64,000 bases of DNA from Candidatus Methylobacter favarea (GTDB taxonomy: Bacteria > Pseudomonadota > Gammaproteobacteria > Methylococcales > Methylomonadaceae): NCBI RefSeq assembly GCF_902806695.1, contig NZ_CADCXN010000113.1, positions 37,844-101,843 on the forward strand, given 5' to 3'. Of the stretch, positions 9,129 through 18,264 are shown in pieces. Within the stretch, counting starts at the first letter, position 1; the number at the start of each line of letters is the position of its first letter. The translations under genes and the position numbers were made by a program. A model generated the notes under the pieces. That model saw only the letters and a list, made by a program, of their open reading frames with translations. It was not told where the DNA came from and did not search any database.

Positions 9129-9902
9129 ATGTGTTGGAGTGGGGAGGCGTCCGCGGTTTTAGCCGCCGCAGGTCTGAGTACCGCAGCGTATGTGGCACTT
9201 AAAGGAGAGTCCAGGGAACTCTGGATACCGTTAACCTATTTTGCCTTAATGGAACTGTTACAGGCAGCGACCTATGTCTATATAGATTTATGTGATAACC
9301 CGATTAATCAGGTGCTTACGCTTTTTGGCTATTTGCATGTGGCGTTTCAGCCATTCTTTGTCAATATGGTCGCGATGTACTTTATTCCGGAAAGCGTCAA
9401 ACTGAAAATACGAACGACGGTTTATACGGTTTGCGCGATCGGTTCGGTTGCGATGCTGGTGAAAATGTATCCTTTCGCCTGGGCTGGAACCTGCCGCGTT
9501 GGGATAGAGGGATTTTGCGGGCCTCATGTCTGTTCTACGTCGGGCTCCTGGCATATTGCCTGGCAAATGCCTTTGAATGGCTTGATGTCCGACCCGGTCG
9601 GCTGGCTGTTTGGGTTTGACTGGGGCTTGCACGCATTCACCTATATTCTGGTTGCGTTTTATATGCCTTTTATTTACGGCTCATGGCGTTTTGTAACTTT
9701 CCATTACCTCATAGGCCCCTTTATTTCTGATCTTACGACGACCGACCCTAACGAATATGCGGCGGTTTGGTGTCTGTTTTCTATCGCGCTTTGCGTCTCT
9801 GTCATTAAAACGCCGATCAGGAAGTATCTCCATGTTACATCGTGGCCATTTTATAAAAAATGCCTTGGCAATTCCTTCTATCCCTCAAAGATAAGGGCAT
9901 AA
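9129..9902 (+). CDS. polytopic membrane protein, DUF5765-like
   Basis: A 257-residue protein with about six hydrophobic segments (residues about 8-24, 30-50, 68-88, 98-115, 170-190 and 215-232). It opens with MCWS, a start that I associate with the DUF5765 membrane family. Between the third and fifth segments lies a loop with several Cys residues (GTCRVGIEGFCGPHVCSTSG) that could form disulfides or bind a metal. The function of the family is unknown. It stands alone between the SHOCT gene and the radical SAM gene, and a GAAGGG ribosome site lies 8 bases upstream. Confidence 0.6.
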   Translation: MCWSGEASAVLAAAGLSTAAYVALKGESRELWIPLTYFALMELLQAATYVYIDLCDNPINQVLTLFGYLHVAFQPFFVNMVAMYFIPESVKLKIRTTVYTVCAIGSVAMLVKMYPFAWAGTCRVGIEGFCGPHVCSTSGSWHIAWQMPLNGLMSDPVGWLFGFDWGLHAFTYILVAFYMPFIYGSWRFVTFHYLIGPFISDLTTTDPNEYAAVWCLFSIALCVSVIKTPIRKYLHVTSWPFYKKCLGNSFYPSKIRA

Positions 9903-9977
9903 ACACAGATAGAGGCAAACGGGCGGCAAGGCTTTTACTTACGGCTCGTTTTTCGTTGTGTTTTTGCCGGAGGGCAT

Positions 9978-11063
9978 CTAACCCACAGCAACAGCTCTTC
10001 GTCTAGCGCCCCAGCTGCCGGCCCTGGCATTAAAAACGCCTGCGCAGCCTGCCCCGCAAAAACTGCACAAGCCTGACTTATCCAGATTCCATTCCCCCAA
10101 CTGATACCAGTCGCGGCCTATCAGTAAATTTCCGCAATCATGGCAATAGGTGCTGTTTGCGAACTTATCATGGACATTGCCCACATAGGGATAATGCACG
10201 CCATTTTTCAGGGCAATTTCTCGCGCCTGCAGCAGGGAATTAACAGGCGTATGCGGTTTATCCCGCATCTTCCAGTCAGGATGAAAGGCAGTGAAATGCA
10301 TCGGCACATCCGGCCCCAGATTTTCAACTACCCATTGCGTCATGGCCTCCAGCTCTGCTTCCGAATCATTCTCGCCCGGAATAACTAATGTTGTCAGTTC
10401 CAGCCAGACAGAAGTCTCATGCTTGATATATTTAAGGGTATCCAATACGGCTTGCAGATGCGCGCCGGTAATCGCATGGTAAAAACGCTCGGTAAAGGCT
10501 TTTAAATCAATATTCGCGGCATCCATCCATTGATAAAATTCGGCTCTTGGCTCTGCGCACACATAGCCGGCAGAAACCGCTACCGATTTTATACCGAGAC
10601 TTCTGCAAGCCTGGGCGGTATCTATTGCATATTCATGAAACACCACCGGATCATTGTAGGTAAAAGCCACACTGTCGCAACCATATTCCAGCGCTGCCTG
10701 AGCTATAACGTCCGGTGAGGCCTTGCTCATCAGCGTATCCATTTCGCGCGACTTGCTGATATCCCAATTCTGGCAAAACTTGCAGGCAAGATTACAGCCT
10801 GCCGTTCCGAAGGATAATACCGGCGTGCCTGGCAAAAAATGATTTAGCGGCTTTTTCTCGATAGGATCAATAGCAAAACCGCTTGATCGACCATAACTGG
10901 TCATGACAATTTGATTGTCCAGATTTTGCCTGACGAAGCACAAGCCGCGCTGCTCCGGATGCAGTTTGCAAAATCTCGGACACATGTCACATTGAACACG
11001 GCCGTCTTCCAGCGCATGCCAATACTGCGTTTTAACTGTGTCATGGGAAACAAAAACACTCAT
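9978..11063 (-). CDS. amrS: AmmeMemoRadiSam system radical SAM enzyme
   Basis: A 361-residue radical SAM protein. The 4Fe-4S/SAM-binding motif CNLACKFCQNW (Cys90, Cys94, Cys97) is CxxxCxxC with the Trp typical of PflA-like members. Extra Cys clusters flank the core: CDMCPRFC near residue 25, and CHDCG plus CSFCGAGC in the last 50 residues. These could hold auxiliary clusters or zinc. GGAGAAT lies just before the start. It is divergent from the MEMO and AMMECR1 genes, which is the usual partnership of this system. The reaction is not established in anything I can cite. Confidence 0.9.
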   Translation of the reverse strand: MSVFVSHDTVKTQYWHALEDGRVQCDMCPRFCKLHPEQRGLCFVRQNLDNQIVMTSYGRSSGFAIDPIEKKPLNHFLPGTPVLSFGTAGCNLACKFCQNWDISKSREMDTLMSKASPDVIAQAALEYGCDSVAFTYNDPVVFHEYAIDTAQACRSLGIKSVAVSAGYVCAEPRAEFYQWMDAANIDLKAFTERFYHAITGAHLQAVLDTLKYIKHETSVWLELTTLVIPGENDSEAELEAMTQWVVENLGPDVPMHFTAFHPDWKMRDKPHTPVNSLLQAREIALKNGVHYPYVGNVHDKFANSTYCHDCGNLLIGRDWYQLGEWNLDKSGLCSFCGAGCAGVFNARAGSWGARRRAVAVG

Positions 11064-11222
11064 TAATATTCTCCTTGAACCGTTCTTAAATCACTTTGTC
11101 TGTAGTTAATAAAATTTGGGCCTAACAAAAGCAGGCGGTTATTAGCCGCTCTATCAGAAATAACCTGACTTTCAAGGTTTTTACAGATTGAATTATTACT
11201 ATAGAAATAGGAGGGCAATCTC

Positions 11223-12002
11223 ATGAATAGACAGCCTGCTGTAGCAGGAACATTCTACCCTGCCAATCCGCAGCAACTTCACCAAATGTTAGATCAGCTA
11301 CTTAATGATGCTGAAACTACTGGAAAAGTTCCCAAAGCCATCATTGCGCCCCATGCCGGCTATGTTTATTCCGGCCCGATCGCCGCAACTGCCTATGCCC
11401 GGTTAAAAAAAGCCCACGATATGATAAACCGCGTAGTCATTATCGGCCCCTCCCATCGCGTAGCTTTTAAAGGCCTGGCCCTGAGCAGAGCGCAAACATT
11501 TGCTACTCCTTTGGGCAGCGTCCTGGTGGACCAGAAAGCTCTGCAAGGGCTTGAGCACTTGCCTTTCGTAGACTATATCGAACAGGCCCATACGCAAGAA
11601 CACAGCCTCGAAGTCCATCTGCCTTTTTTGCAGGAAATGCTGGATGATTTTAAAATTATTCCTCTGGTCGCTGGCGATGCATCACCGGAACAGGTCAGCC
11701 AGGTTATTGATATGCTGTGGGGCGGAGAGGAAACGCTGATTGTGATCAGTTCTGACCTAAGCCATTATCATGATTACAGAGCCGCTCAACAACTTGATAA
11801 ATCAACCAGCGCCGCCATAGAACAACTGCAATATGAACAGCTGGCGTTTGATTCCGCTTGCGGCAAGGTTCCGGTCAGCGGCTTATTAAAGTTGGCGCGG
11901 GAAAAATCACTTACCATTAAAAATATCGACCTGCGCAATTCGGGCGACACCGCAGGTGATAAAAGCAGAGTTGTGGGTTACGGCGCTTATGTCATTGAGT
12001 AA
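11223..12002 (+). CDS. amrB: AmmeMemoRadiSam system protein B (MEMO1 family)
   Basis: A 259-residue protein of the MEMO/aromatic-ring-opening-dioxygenase-like fold. Family hallmarks are AGTFYPA (residues about 8-14), APHAGYVYSGP (near 41), GPSHR (near 77), EHSLEVHLPFL (near 124) and SSDLSHYHDY (near 177). The His residues in these motifs form the metal site known in related proteins. A strong AGGAGGG ribosome site precedes the ATG. The 3' end overlaps amrA by 14 bases, so the two are likely co-translated and may form a complex with the radical SAM enzyme. Confidence 0.92.
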   Translation: MNRQPAVAGTFYPANPQQLHQMLDQLLNDAETTGKVPKAIIAPHAGYVYSGPIAATAYARLKKAHDMINRVVIIGPSHRVAFKGLALSRAQTFATPLGSVLVDQKALQGLEHLPFVDYIEQAHTQEHSLEVHLPFLQEMLDDFKIIPLVAGDASPEQVSQVIDMLWGGEETLIVISSDLSHYHDYRAAQQLDKSTSAAIEQLQYEQLAFDSACGKVPVSGLLKLAREKSLTIKNIDLRNSGDTAGDKSRVVGYGAYVIE

Positions 12003-12546
12003 AGATCATCAAAAAAAACTGCTCGACTTGGCGAAAAGCTCCATTCAGCATGGTTTGCAAAAAGGCAAACCGTTAAAGGTTGATTTAGCCGATTTTCCTC
12101 CGCAATTAACCATAAAGCGCGCTACCTTTGTTACCTTGTTACTCCACGATCAACTGCGCGGCTGCATTGGCACGCTGGACGCGGTGCGGCCGCTAATTGA
12201 AGATATTGCAGAAAATGCCTATTCTGCGGCTTTCCAGGATCCTCGCTTTCCGCAATTGAAGGAGAATGAGCTCGACCACTTGAAAATCCATCTGTCCATT
12301 CTGACGCCTGCCGAACCGGTCATTTTTACTTCCGAACAGGATTTATTACACCAGTTACAGCCTGGCATAGACGGCCTGATTCTGGAGGATGGCCACCGGC
12401 GCGGAACTTTTTTGCCTTCAGTATGGGAATCCCTGCCGGAAGCCGAACAATTCTTGCGGCATTTAAAACAAAAAGCGGGGCTGGCGCCTGATTACTGGTC
12501 TGACAGTATTCAGGTTTATCGATACCGTACCGAAGTGATTGTTTAA
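11989..12546 (+). CDS. amrA: AmmeMemoRadiSam system protein A (AMMECR1 family)
   Basis: A 185-residue AMMECR1-domain protein. The conserved LRGCIGTL motif lies near residue 58, followed by AFQDPRFP and the LSIL/P core. An in-frame ATG at 11956 would add 11 residues. The ATG at 11989 gives the shorter overlap with amrB and a natural SLSKDHQKKLLDLA start. The domain is conserved from bacteria to humans without an agreed biochemical function. Its fixed genomic pairing with MEMO and a radical SAM protein suggests a shared modification or metabolite pathway. Confidence 0.92.
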   Translation: MSLSKDHQKKLLDLAKSSIQHGLQKGKPLKVDLADFPPQLTIKRATFVTLLLHDQLRGCIGTLDAVRPLIEDIAENAYSAAFQDPRFPQLKENELDHLKIHLSILTPAEPVIFTSEQDLLHQLQPGIDGLILEDGHRRGTFLPSVWESLPEAEQFLRHLKQKAGLAPDYWSDSIQVYRYRTEVIV

Positions 12547-12775
12547 AAATTGAGAGCATTTCAATATATGATGCGGCTCCGGCAAAGCCGTCAGGCATTC
12601 TTCATGCGGAATTGCCAATTGACAGAATCAAAACCGTGTTGTAAATAATATCAACCCTGCGCTAATGTTCTCAAGAACGGCATGACGGCTTAAGTTTTAC
12701 CCGCCCGCCATTTTCCCGCAGCTTTGCGTGCTCCGCACCGATTAATCAATTTCACTACTGACGATAAACGGCGCC

Positions 12776-13435
12776 ATGGAAAATCATTTCCAAGATTTGG
12801 ACGCGGGCGAAGCCTATGAAATCGCCCGGAAAAGAATATTCGCTGAATTGCTGGATGCGCATCATACGACTTTCTATACCGTCATCAGCGTTATTCAGGC
12901 AACCTGCTTCGGCTTCCTTGTCCTGGTATGTTTTGAGGAAGGCAGACACTTCGGTATTTACCAGTGGCTGCTCGCCGCAAACACGCTGGTGATTATTATT
13001 CTGGTGTGAAATGGGTTTATCAGAGGATTTGTGGCTCTCATTTATGTGCCCAAATTAATCGACGGCATGATACCGTTTGCGCTTGGCGCCGGTCAGTGCT
13101 TCTCGGCCTATTTTGTAGCGCACGGAGCCCGCGGCTGGTATTGGAGCCTGGCGGCGATCTGTGTTATCGGCTGCTTGGGATATGTCAACGCCGAAGTGAA
13201 CGCCCGCCTGAACCCTGCCGAAAACGATCAGGTTCTGGCTTTTTACGGCCGGCATTTACGCATACTGCAGTTATCGACTTTGCTGCTTGCAGCGATCTGC
13301 ACGGCCCTGGCCGGCTTTTCCAAATGGCCTGATGAAATACTTATCGCGCTCACTTTTGTCATCACGGCAGGCTACGCATTGACGGACTAAGTTCTCTGGC
13401 TGCGTTTCGAAAAGCTGGCGCGCGGCAAAGCTTGA
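12776..13435 (+). pseudogene. membrane-protein gene with two in-frame stops
   Basis: A single reading frame runs from ATG 12776 to TGA 13433. It is interrupted by TGA at 13007-13009 and TAA at 13388-13390. Read through, it gives about 219 codons with an acidic, charged N-terminus (residues 1-30) and five or six hydrophobic segments. Both sides of each stop read as the same kind of protein: LV-stop-NGFIRGF, then LTD-stop-VLWLRFEKLARG. A decayed gene or sequencing error is most likely. TGA could have been TGG (Trp) and TAA could have been a Tyr codon. I do not recognise the family. Confidence 0.6.
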
Positions 13436-13542
13436 TCTCCATAAAGCCCGGTAAATTAAACGCATCTCCTGCATGCTTTCTGGGCGATTGCTGCAGTCTG
13501 CGCCCCGGCGGCGACCGGATAACTCGGCGATATGTGCAGTAG

Positions 13543-14607
13543 TCATTTTATCGGCTGGCTGTGCAGGCGCTGCAACAGCCTGTTAATTGCCGGCTCCTGG
13601 CGCATTATGCTCTCGCACAAGCGGAATTGCCCGGCGGCTCGCTGTAAGTTTTGCTCTGGCCCGGTCACTTTAAAATAGCGATTGCCTTGCAGATAATCCG
13701 TATAAAACCTGAGGCCTAATTCAAACGGAATCAGCCGTATGGCAGGGTACAAATACCGGTAATCATAATCTGAAAAGAACGCACCGGCCTCGCTCAAATA
13801 GCTCTTTAATATAGCCGCGCCAATATCCAGATCAAATTCATCAGTCTCCGGCTTATGGCAACAGGAGCGCAGGCAATCCGCGATATCGTAATGCACTAAT
13901 CCGGGATTGACGGTATCGAGGTCAATAAGGCTGACGATATGTTTGCTGTGTTTATCAAAAAGAAAATTATTCAATTTGGGATCGCCATGAATGATGCGCA
14001 CTGGCAGTAAACCTTGACGTTTGGCATGTTCCAGATCATCCGCCATAGACTGGAAGCTGGCGATAAAATCAGCGCAATAGCGGTTTTCAGTTGATCCTGA
14101 TTGTGTTTGGCGTTGGTTTAAAACGCCGTGATAATGGTTTAAGTAGTCAGGCGTAATATGAAAGCCGGGTAAGGTATCGTATAAGGCGTTGGGATTGAGA
14201 TCACTGACCAGGCGATGAAAATGCCCCAGTGCAAATCCTGCCTGTTCTGCCTGGCTGATATGGGCTAGGGTCTCAAGGCTTTCGGTATCGGCGATAAAAC
14301 TCAGCGCTCGCCAGTAATCGCCTTTTTCATCCTGAAAATAGGGGTTTTTAGCGGTAGTCAGTAAAATTTCAGGGACTTTTAACCTGACCGAGCCGCTGAT
14401 TTTTTGCTCAATATGTTGATTAAGCCTTATCAGGTTGGCCATGATGTGTTCGGGCTCTGGAAAAACTCTGCGGTTTATGCGCTGCAGAACGAATGGCGAA
14501 GAGGCTGTAGTAACCAGGTAGGTATCATTGATCAGGCCATTGCCGAGCGGAATAATTTGCTTGACGGTTGCGGCGAACCGGCGGGCGATGAGAAATAGCG
14601 GGTTCAT
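13543..14607 (-). CDS. APH-family kinase, N-acetylhexosamine 1-kinase-like
   Basis: A 354-residue phosphotransferase of the aminoglycoside phosphotransferase/choline kinase fold. It has the nucleotide-binding N-lobe (FVLQRINRRVFPEPE, residues about 34-48), the catalytic loop IHGDPKLNNFLFD (near 203) and the metal-binding LIDLDTVNPG (near 221). The QRIN/VF and KLNN/DLDTV combination resembles NahK-type anomeric sugar kinases rather than antibiotic kinases. The substrate is unproven. ATG 14605-14607 is preferred over the adjoining TTG. No clear operon partner; upstream lies the truncated gene next to the IS3 copy. Confidence 0.75.
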   Translation of the reverse strand: MNPLFLIARRFAATVKQIIPLGNGLINDTYLVTTASSPFVLQRINRRVFPEPEHIMANLIRLNQHIEQKISGSVRLKVPEILLTTAKNPYFQDEKGDYWRALSFIADTESLETLAHISQAEQAGFALGHFHRLVSDLNPNALYDTLPGFHITPDYLNHYHGVLNQRQTQSGSTENRYCADFIASFQSMADDLEHAKRQGLLPVRIIHGDPKLNNFLFDKHSKHIVSLIDLDTVNPGLVHYDIADCLRSCCHKPETDEFDLDIGAAILKSYLSEAGAFFSDYDYRYLYPAIRLIPFELGLRFYTDYLQGNRYFKVTGPEQNLQRAAGQFRLCESIMRQEPAINRLLQRLHSQPIK

Positions 14608-14643
14608 CAAAATTGGTGCGAAAAAGGTAACGGCGGTAGCGGT

Positions 14644-14984
14644 TCAGTTTGAAATTGATATATTTTCAAAACTGCCTTGGTAGTCATCCGAACTTAAAAC
14701 CGTATCATACAAACCAACTCTCTCTCCCTCATGTTTGTTGATGCCAATGTATTCAAGGCTTGCATCCTCGTATCGCTTAAACTTGTACACAGCATCGTTC
14801 ATCAATGCACTATTAAAAACACCAAGACTTACCAATAATTCAAAATCTTTTACGGTTAAGCCTGTTACTTTTTTGAATAAACCGGGTTCAAATTGGGTTA
14901 TGACATCTCTAAGGCTTCTTTCCCGATAATCAGTCAGATATATAAACACGGGGATACGTGTTGCAAACTTGATCAGCTTTTTGA
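14644..14984 (-). pseudogene. C-terminal fragment of a large gene cut by an IS3 element
   Basis: About 113 codons remain. The frame can be read from the IS boundary at about 14984 ([17 protein letters not shown]) to the stop at 14644. [31 protein letters not shown] and AVYKFKRYEDASLEYIG follow. The sequence resembles the tails of long DEAD/DEAH helicase-type proteins found near restriction systems, a memory-based match I cannot verify here. The missing N-terminal part is not found on the other side of the IS, so this is a remnant and not a simple interruption. Confidence 0.55.
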
Positions 14985-15765
14985 TGTATCAACCTATTAC
15001 CGGACACCTGGTTAAGAGCTGCTTGCGGCAATTCATAGTCAACGGGCGATAGATAACCGTTGGAGGAATGCAGTCGCTCGCGGTTGCAGAACACTTCGAT
15101 ATATTCAAACACCGCTTGTTTACCCTCCGCTCGGATTTGATGAGGCATCAGTTCGGTTTTCAAGCTAGGGAAGAAGCTTTCTGAAACGGGGTTATCCCAA
15201 CAATTGCTCTTACGGCTCATGCTCTGCCGGATGCCATGTTGGTTAACAGGGCCCGATGACTTTCCGGCGCCTGTTGACTGCCCCGCTCGGTAGGCCGCCT
15301 CAGTCCCTTTTCCGGCTTTCGCTTGCAAATGGCCATCAATAAGGCGTCGTTCACCCGTTTAGCCCGCCTAGGCTCGGCCATTGACTCGCCCACCCTGGGC
15401 CGGGAATAAAGATCAATCACTACGGCTGAATACAGCCAGCCTTCTGGGGCAGGAATAGGGGTGATAGCGTCGGCCTGGACCTGATGGGGTCGATCGACGT
15501 TAAACGGACGATCCAGAGAGTCAGGCGCAAGCGGCTGATTATGCCTGGAGTTCATCGCGGCTTTGAATTGGCGCTGGGTTTTACAGGCTAACCCGGCTTC
15601 TCCCATCAGACGTCCTGGTCGCCAGCGGCTGAGCGTCCGGTCTCGGCCTGATAAGGCCATCTTGAGGCGACCAGTTCCGTTTTTATTGAACTCGCTTTGC
15701 AGGAAGCGACCCATCAAGTCCACCCCTATTCTGTTGCCTGTGATTTGATCCAGGCGATTTTCACC
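14985..15765 (-). pseudogene. IS3 family transposase orfB, frameshifted
   Basis: Pieces of the DDE integrase-like transposase are scattered over frames. One is VDLMGRFLQ through AVVIDLYSR (with the first catalytic Asp) and [10 protein letters not shown]. After a shift comes the tail containing [36 protein letters not shown] and the DDE Glu. The normal ENGSCYTS-type central part is scrambled. The protein cannot be made intact, so the element is probably immobile. Confidence 0.7.
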
Positions 15766-15801
15766 GGGTTCCCTGTCGAAGGTCGCTGCCGCCTTTATTA
15801 A

Positions 15802-16056
15802 TCAATCGCGCTCCTCGGTCAGGCGGGAGGATTCTTTGTTGATGCGCTTGAGTTCACCGTAAAGAGGCTCATCGGTTCGTACCGTTTTATCGTTCTCCTT
15901 AGAGCGGCTGTATTTGCCGGTCCAGGTGTGCAGGGGAGTGACGTTAATGCCGAGGTCTTTGGCCGCCTGAGTGAGGGGTTTATCCGCTTCATTCGCCAGC
16001 TTGACCGCTGGGGCTCTGAATTCGGCTGTATAAATATCAGGTTTTTCTGGTTTCAT
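15802..16056 (-). pseudogene. IS3 family transposase orfA
   Basis: An 84-codon frame with the helix-turn-helix of IS3 OrfA proteins: YTAEFRAPAVKLA, then LTQAAKDLGIN, then LHTWTGKY. A heptad-like region (ELKRINKESSRLTEERD) follows. The frame ends early compared with usual OrfA proteins: a TGA comes after EERD, where the family continues with ILKKAAA. The continuing sense appears just beyond (LIKAAAT). Hence it looks truncated by a point mutation or frameshift. Confidence 0.7.
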
Positions 16057-16193
16057 TTGGATTCACCTTTTTGGAGGGTATTTTAAAGAGTGGGTCCGCT
16101 TTAGTGTAGCCATATCCCAGTCCTGAGTCGCTAATACTGCCTACATGCACACCAGGGGCTGGCTGTAAATTTTGCTCTTGCCAGGGGTCGCTT

Positions 16194-16631
16194 TCAGGGA
16201 ACGCTTTCGCTACCCTGGCTCCTTAGCGGCGCCGCAACGTCAGTAAATTCAATAATATCTGCTCGCACAGTGATCTTGGGCAGGGCGAATAAAATGAAAT
16301 AGGTAGAGGTATGTTCATGCACTACGTTGATGATAGCCTGGGCCTTGCCGCCGGCAACAGGTGCGTGTTGGTAAAGTTTGCTAAGGGCCTCTTCATACTG
16401 AGGGGACTTGAAAGGAATAAGTCCCAGGAAACTAAAACCCATACTGCTGCCGATGGCATTGGCTTTTACTATTTTGTAATTTTGCCGCGATAAATGCACC
16501 ACCGTTGTAGTTAATATCTGCGTTCCTCCCGCCGCTGGGAGCAGGCCGGCTAAGCCGGGCAGGGCCGGTAGCGCAGCGGCGCAACCGCTAAGCAAATGCA
16601 GAATCGGCAATATTTTCAACCATTTAGCCAT
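16194..16631 (-). CDS. putative lipoprotein, unknown family
   Basis: A 145-residue protein with a signal peptide and lipobox LLSGC (about residues 13-17), followed by an Ala/Leu/Pro-rich linker. The folded part contains NYKIVKANAIGSSMGFSFLG, LIPF and a heterologous KAQAIINVVHEHT motif. Similar small lipoproteins are annotated as DUF6567-like; I hold that only tentatively. ATG 16629-16631 starts the signal sequence. An upstream in-frame ATG would add six residues. It sits between two insertion-sequence remnants and may be part of a formerly larger region. Confidence 0.6.
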   Translation of the reverse strand: MAKWLKILPILHLLSGCAAALPALPGLAGLLPAAGGTQILTTTVVHLSRQNYKIVKANAIGSSMGFSFLGLIPFKSPQYEEALSKLYQHAPVAGGKAQAIINVVHEHTSTYFILFALPKITVRADIIEFTDVAAPLRSQGSESVP

Positions 16632-16901
16632 GATACCCTCTACCAACAAAGTTATTGAATTAGCCCGCTAGACAGGAGGATTAATTTCTGCCTTGAAACC
16701 CTCCGTCTTATTTCGAAAGCCAAGCTCAAAAACGCGAGACACGGCTCAATTTATGCGTAACGAACCTTTTCAGGCCATACTTAAACCTTTCCGTTCAGTG
16801 CTGTAAAGATAAATTTTAATTGCATCAACGTTGTAGATGAGAAAAAACATAGAAAGCTGATAGAGTGGGTTAAAAGGTCATTAAATATTGCATTTTGTTT
16901 T

Positions 16902-17360
16902 ATGAACATGAAAAGCAGTAAACAACAAACCAATGAACTGACAGCTATCTTAAACCAGCATTTTCAATGGAACAAGGTCAGAAGGGCATGTGTTGGGGCA
17001 TGTTGATCGCCTTGCCGGACGTAAGGGTTAACCAGGCGCCGTCAGCCTCAAGTTTCCCAGAGCAAGCACTGATCCGAAGCGTCATCATCGGAGACAGCGA
17101 TTTTTTAGCGAACAGTGGTGGACTACATGGGCCTTGCCTACTTTGTCATGACCCCACTGGTTTCACCGTTTTATCTATCTCTGAACGGCACTAACTGGAA
17201 GCGCGGTCAAGTCAAACTCAATTTGCTGGTCCCCCACTGTGGTTTATCGAGGAGCGGGTATAGGCTGGCGTTAAATAAACCGAACAATTTAAACAGTCCG
17301 GAGCGTAATGTCCTGTTACAGCGTTTCCCTGGTCAGTTTGGTAAAGACCGAATCAAATGA
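16902..17360 (+). pseudogene. IS4 family transposase remnant
   Basis: The start reads NELTAILNQHFQWNKVRRA, a typical opening of an IS4-group transposase. It then loses frame and picks up again in pieces: TNWK near the middle, then LALNKPNNLNSPERNVLLQRF and QFGKDRIK. Large internal parts, including the first catalytic Asp region, are deleted or shifted. Inverted terminal repeats were not identified, so only the coding remnant is given. Confidence 0.6.
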
Positions 17361-17789
17361 CACTGCCGACAACCCGAAGATTTTTAAAGTCAACGAGAAC
17401 TGTATAATCACCTCAAGCAATACATCGCCTATAGCATTACTGTCTATATTGTTGATGATTGCCACGATAAGCCCACTAATAGTGGCCTGATCAGCAACGT
17501 GGGTTCTTAGCCCATAATCTCCTGTAGCCGGCGTAATCAAATCGGCCATAACCATTTACCTGCTCGACTTGAGTAAAGGTCTTGAATATCAAGGATCCGT
17601 TCTTGTACAGGATCAGTGATTGTAAGATCGGCGCCATGTTCTACAACAGTCGCTCTACCCTATTTTTCTTTAGCGAGTTTGTGGATAACTGCATGATTGA
17701 TACTTTGCAAAGTGATCTCCTGAATTAAAAGGTTATTTACAATGCTGAAAAAATCATGTCGATCTTGATATTTCTATTGCCCATCACTT
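17361..17789. other. no supportable gene
   Basis: A minus-strand frame at 17316-17555 (starting MADLITPATGDYGL) has protein-like composition, but its end runs into the IS4 remnant. It could be the stub of a gene hit by that element. The rest of the stretch shows no gene that I can defend. Confidence 0.3.
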
Positions 17790-18255
17790 CACTCGGAACG
17801 CCTCCTTCACCTCATCAACCAGATGGTTGATGACCTTCACGGCGATGCGCCCCGACTTCGACTTGTCAATGGTCTTGATGTGTCGCTGTTGAGCGAGCGT
17901 TTGAGTTGTCCGAACAGATGCAATTTGGCTTCGTCGCCGGGGTCACGCCACTTGATGTAAAGCAAGAGCCGGGTATGATAAAACAACCGGATTGATGAGC
18001 GCAGGTCACCCGTATGCTCCAGATTTAGATCGAAAGATTGGCCGATTATGCCGGCATTTTGAGTGTGGAAGGGCCGATCAGGTCGAGTGTGATCTCCAGA
18101 ATGGAATCGCTATTGAATTCGGCGGTGAGCCGTTCCTCCAGCAGTTCCGCCCGGCAGCTATGAACGCGAGGAAATTGAACTTCCAAGGCGTCGCGGTCGG
18201 GCCGAACCGCTGTGATGCGGACGGTTGCGCGAGGCTTTTGCGGCGGCGCCAGCAT
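17790..18255 (-). pseudogene. decayed fragment, possibly from a restriction-modification locus
   Basis: Minus-strand pieces in shifting frames. One is 69 codons (PPQKPRATVRITAVRPDRD through LIGPSTLKM). Beyond a frame change come WRDPGDEAKLHLFGQLKR, then HIKTIDKSKSGRIAVKV and INHLVDEVKEAF. The last part resembles the C-terminus of type III-like methyltransferases or helicase partners. Family assignment is weak, but the sense pattern in alternating frames supports a dead gene cut on its upstream side by the IS5 remnant. Confidence 0.35.
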
Positions 18256-18264
18256 GGGCTCGTA

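Larger units (their letters stand above)
14985..16112 (-). mobile_element. degenerate IS3 family insertion sequence
   Basis: A copy of about 1.13 kb in minus orientation with an orfA and a broken orfB. Imperfect terminal repeats are suggested: TGTATCAACCTATTACCGG begins at 14985, and TGGCTACACTAAAGCGG reads inward from 16112 on the other strand. Both carry TG at the tip and a shared CGGAC core. No target duplication is evident. The ends are approximate. The element abuts the truncated gene on its left. Confidence 0.65.

Noticed and set aside
13007..13009. TGA as a selenocysteine or recoded codon
   Set aside because: No SECIS-like hairpin could be supported, and a second in-frame stop follows, so decay is simpler.
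17316..17555. 79-codon minus-strand frame
   Set aside because: The end overlaps the IS4 remnant and no family is recognised; kept only as a comment.
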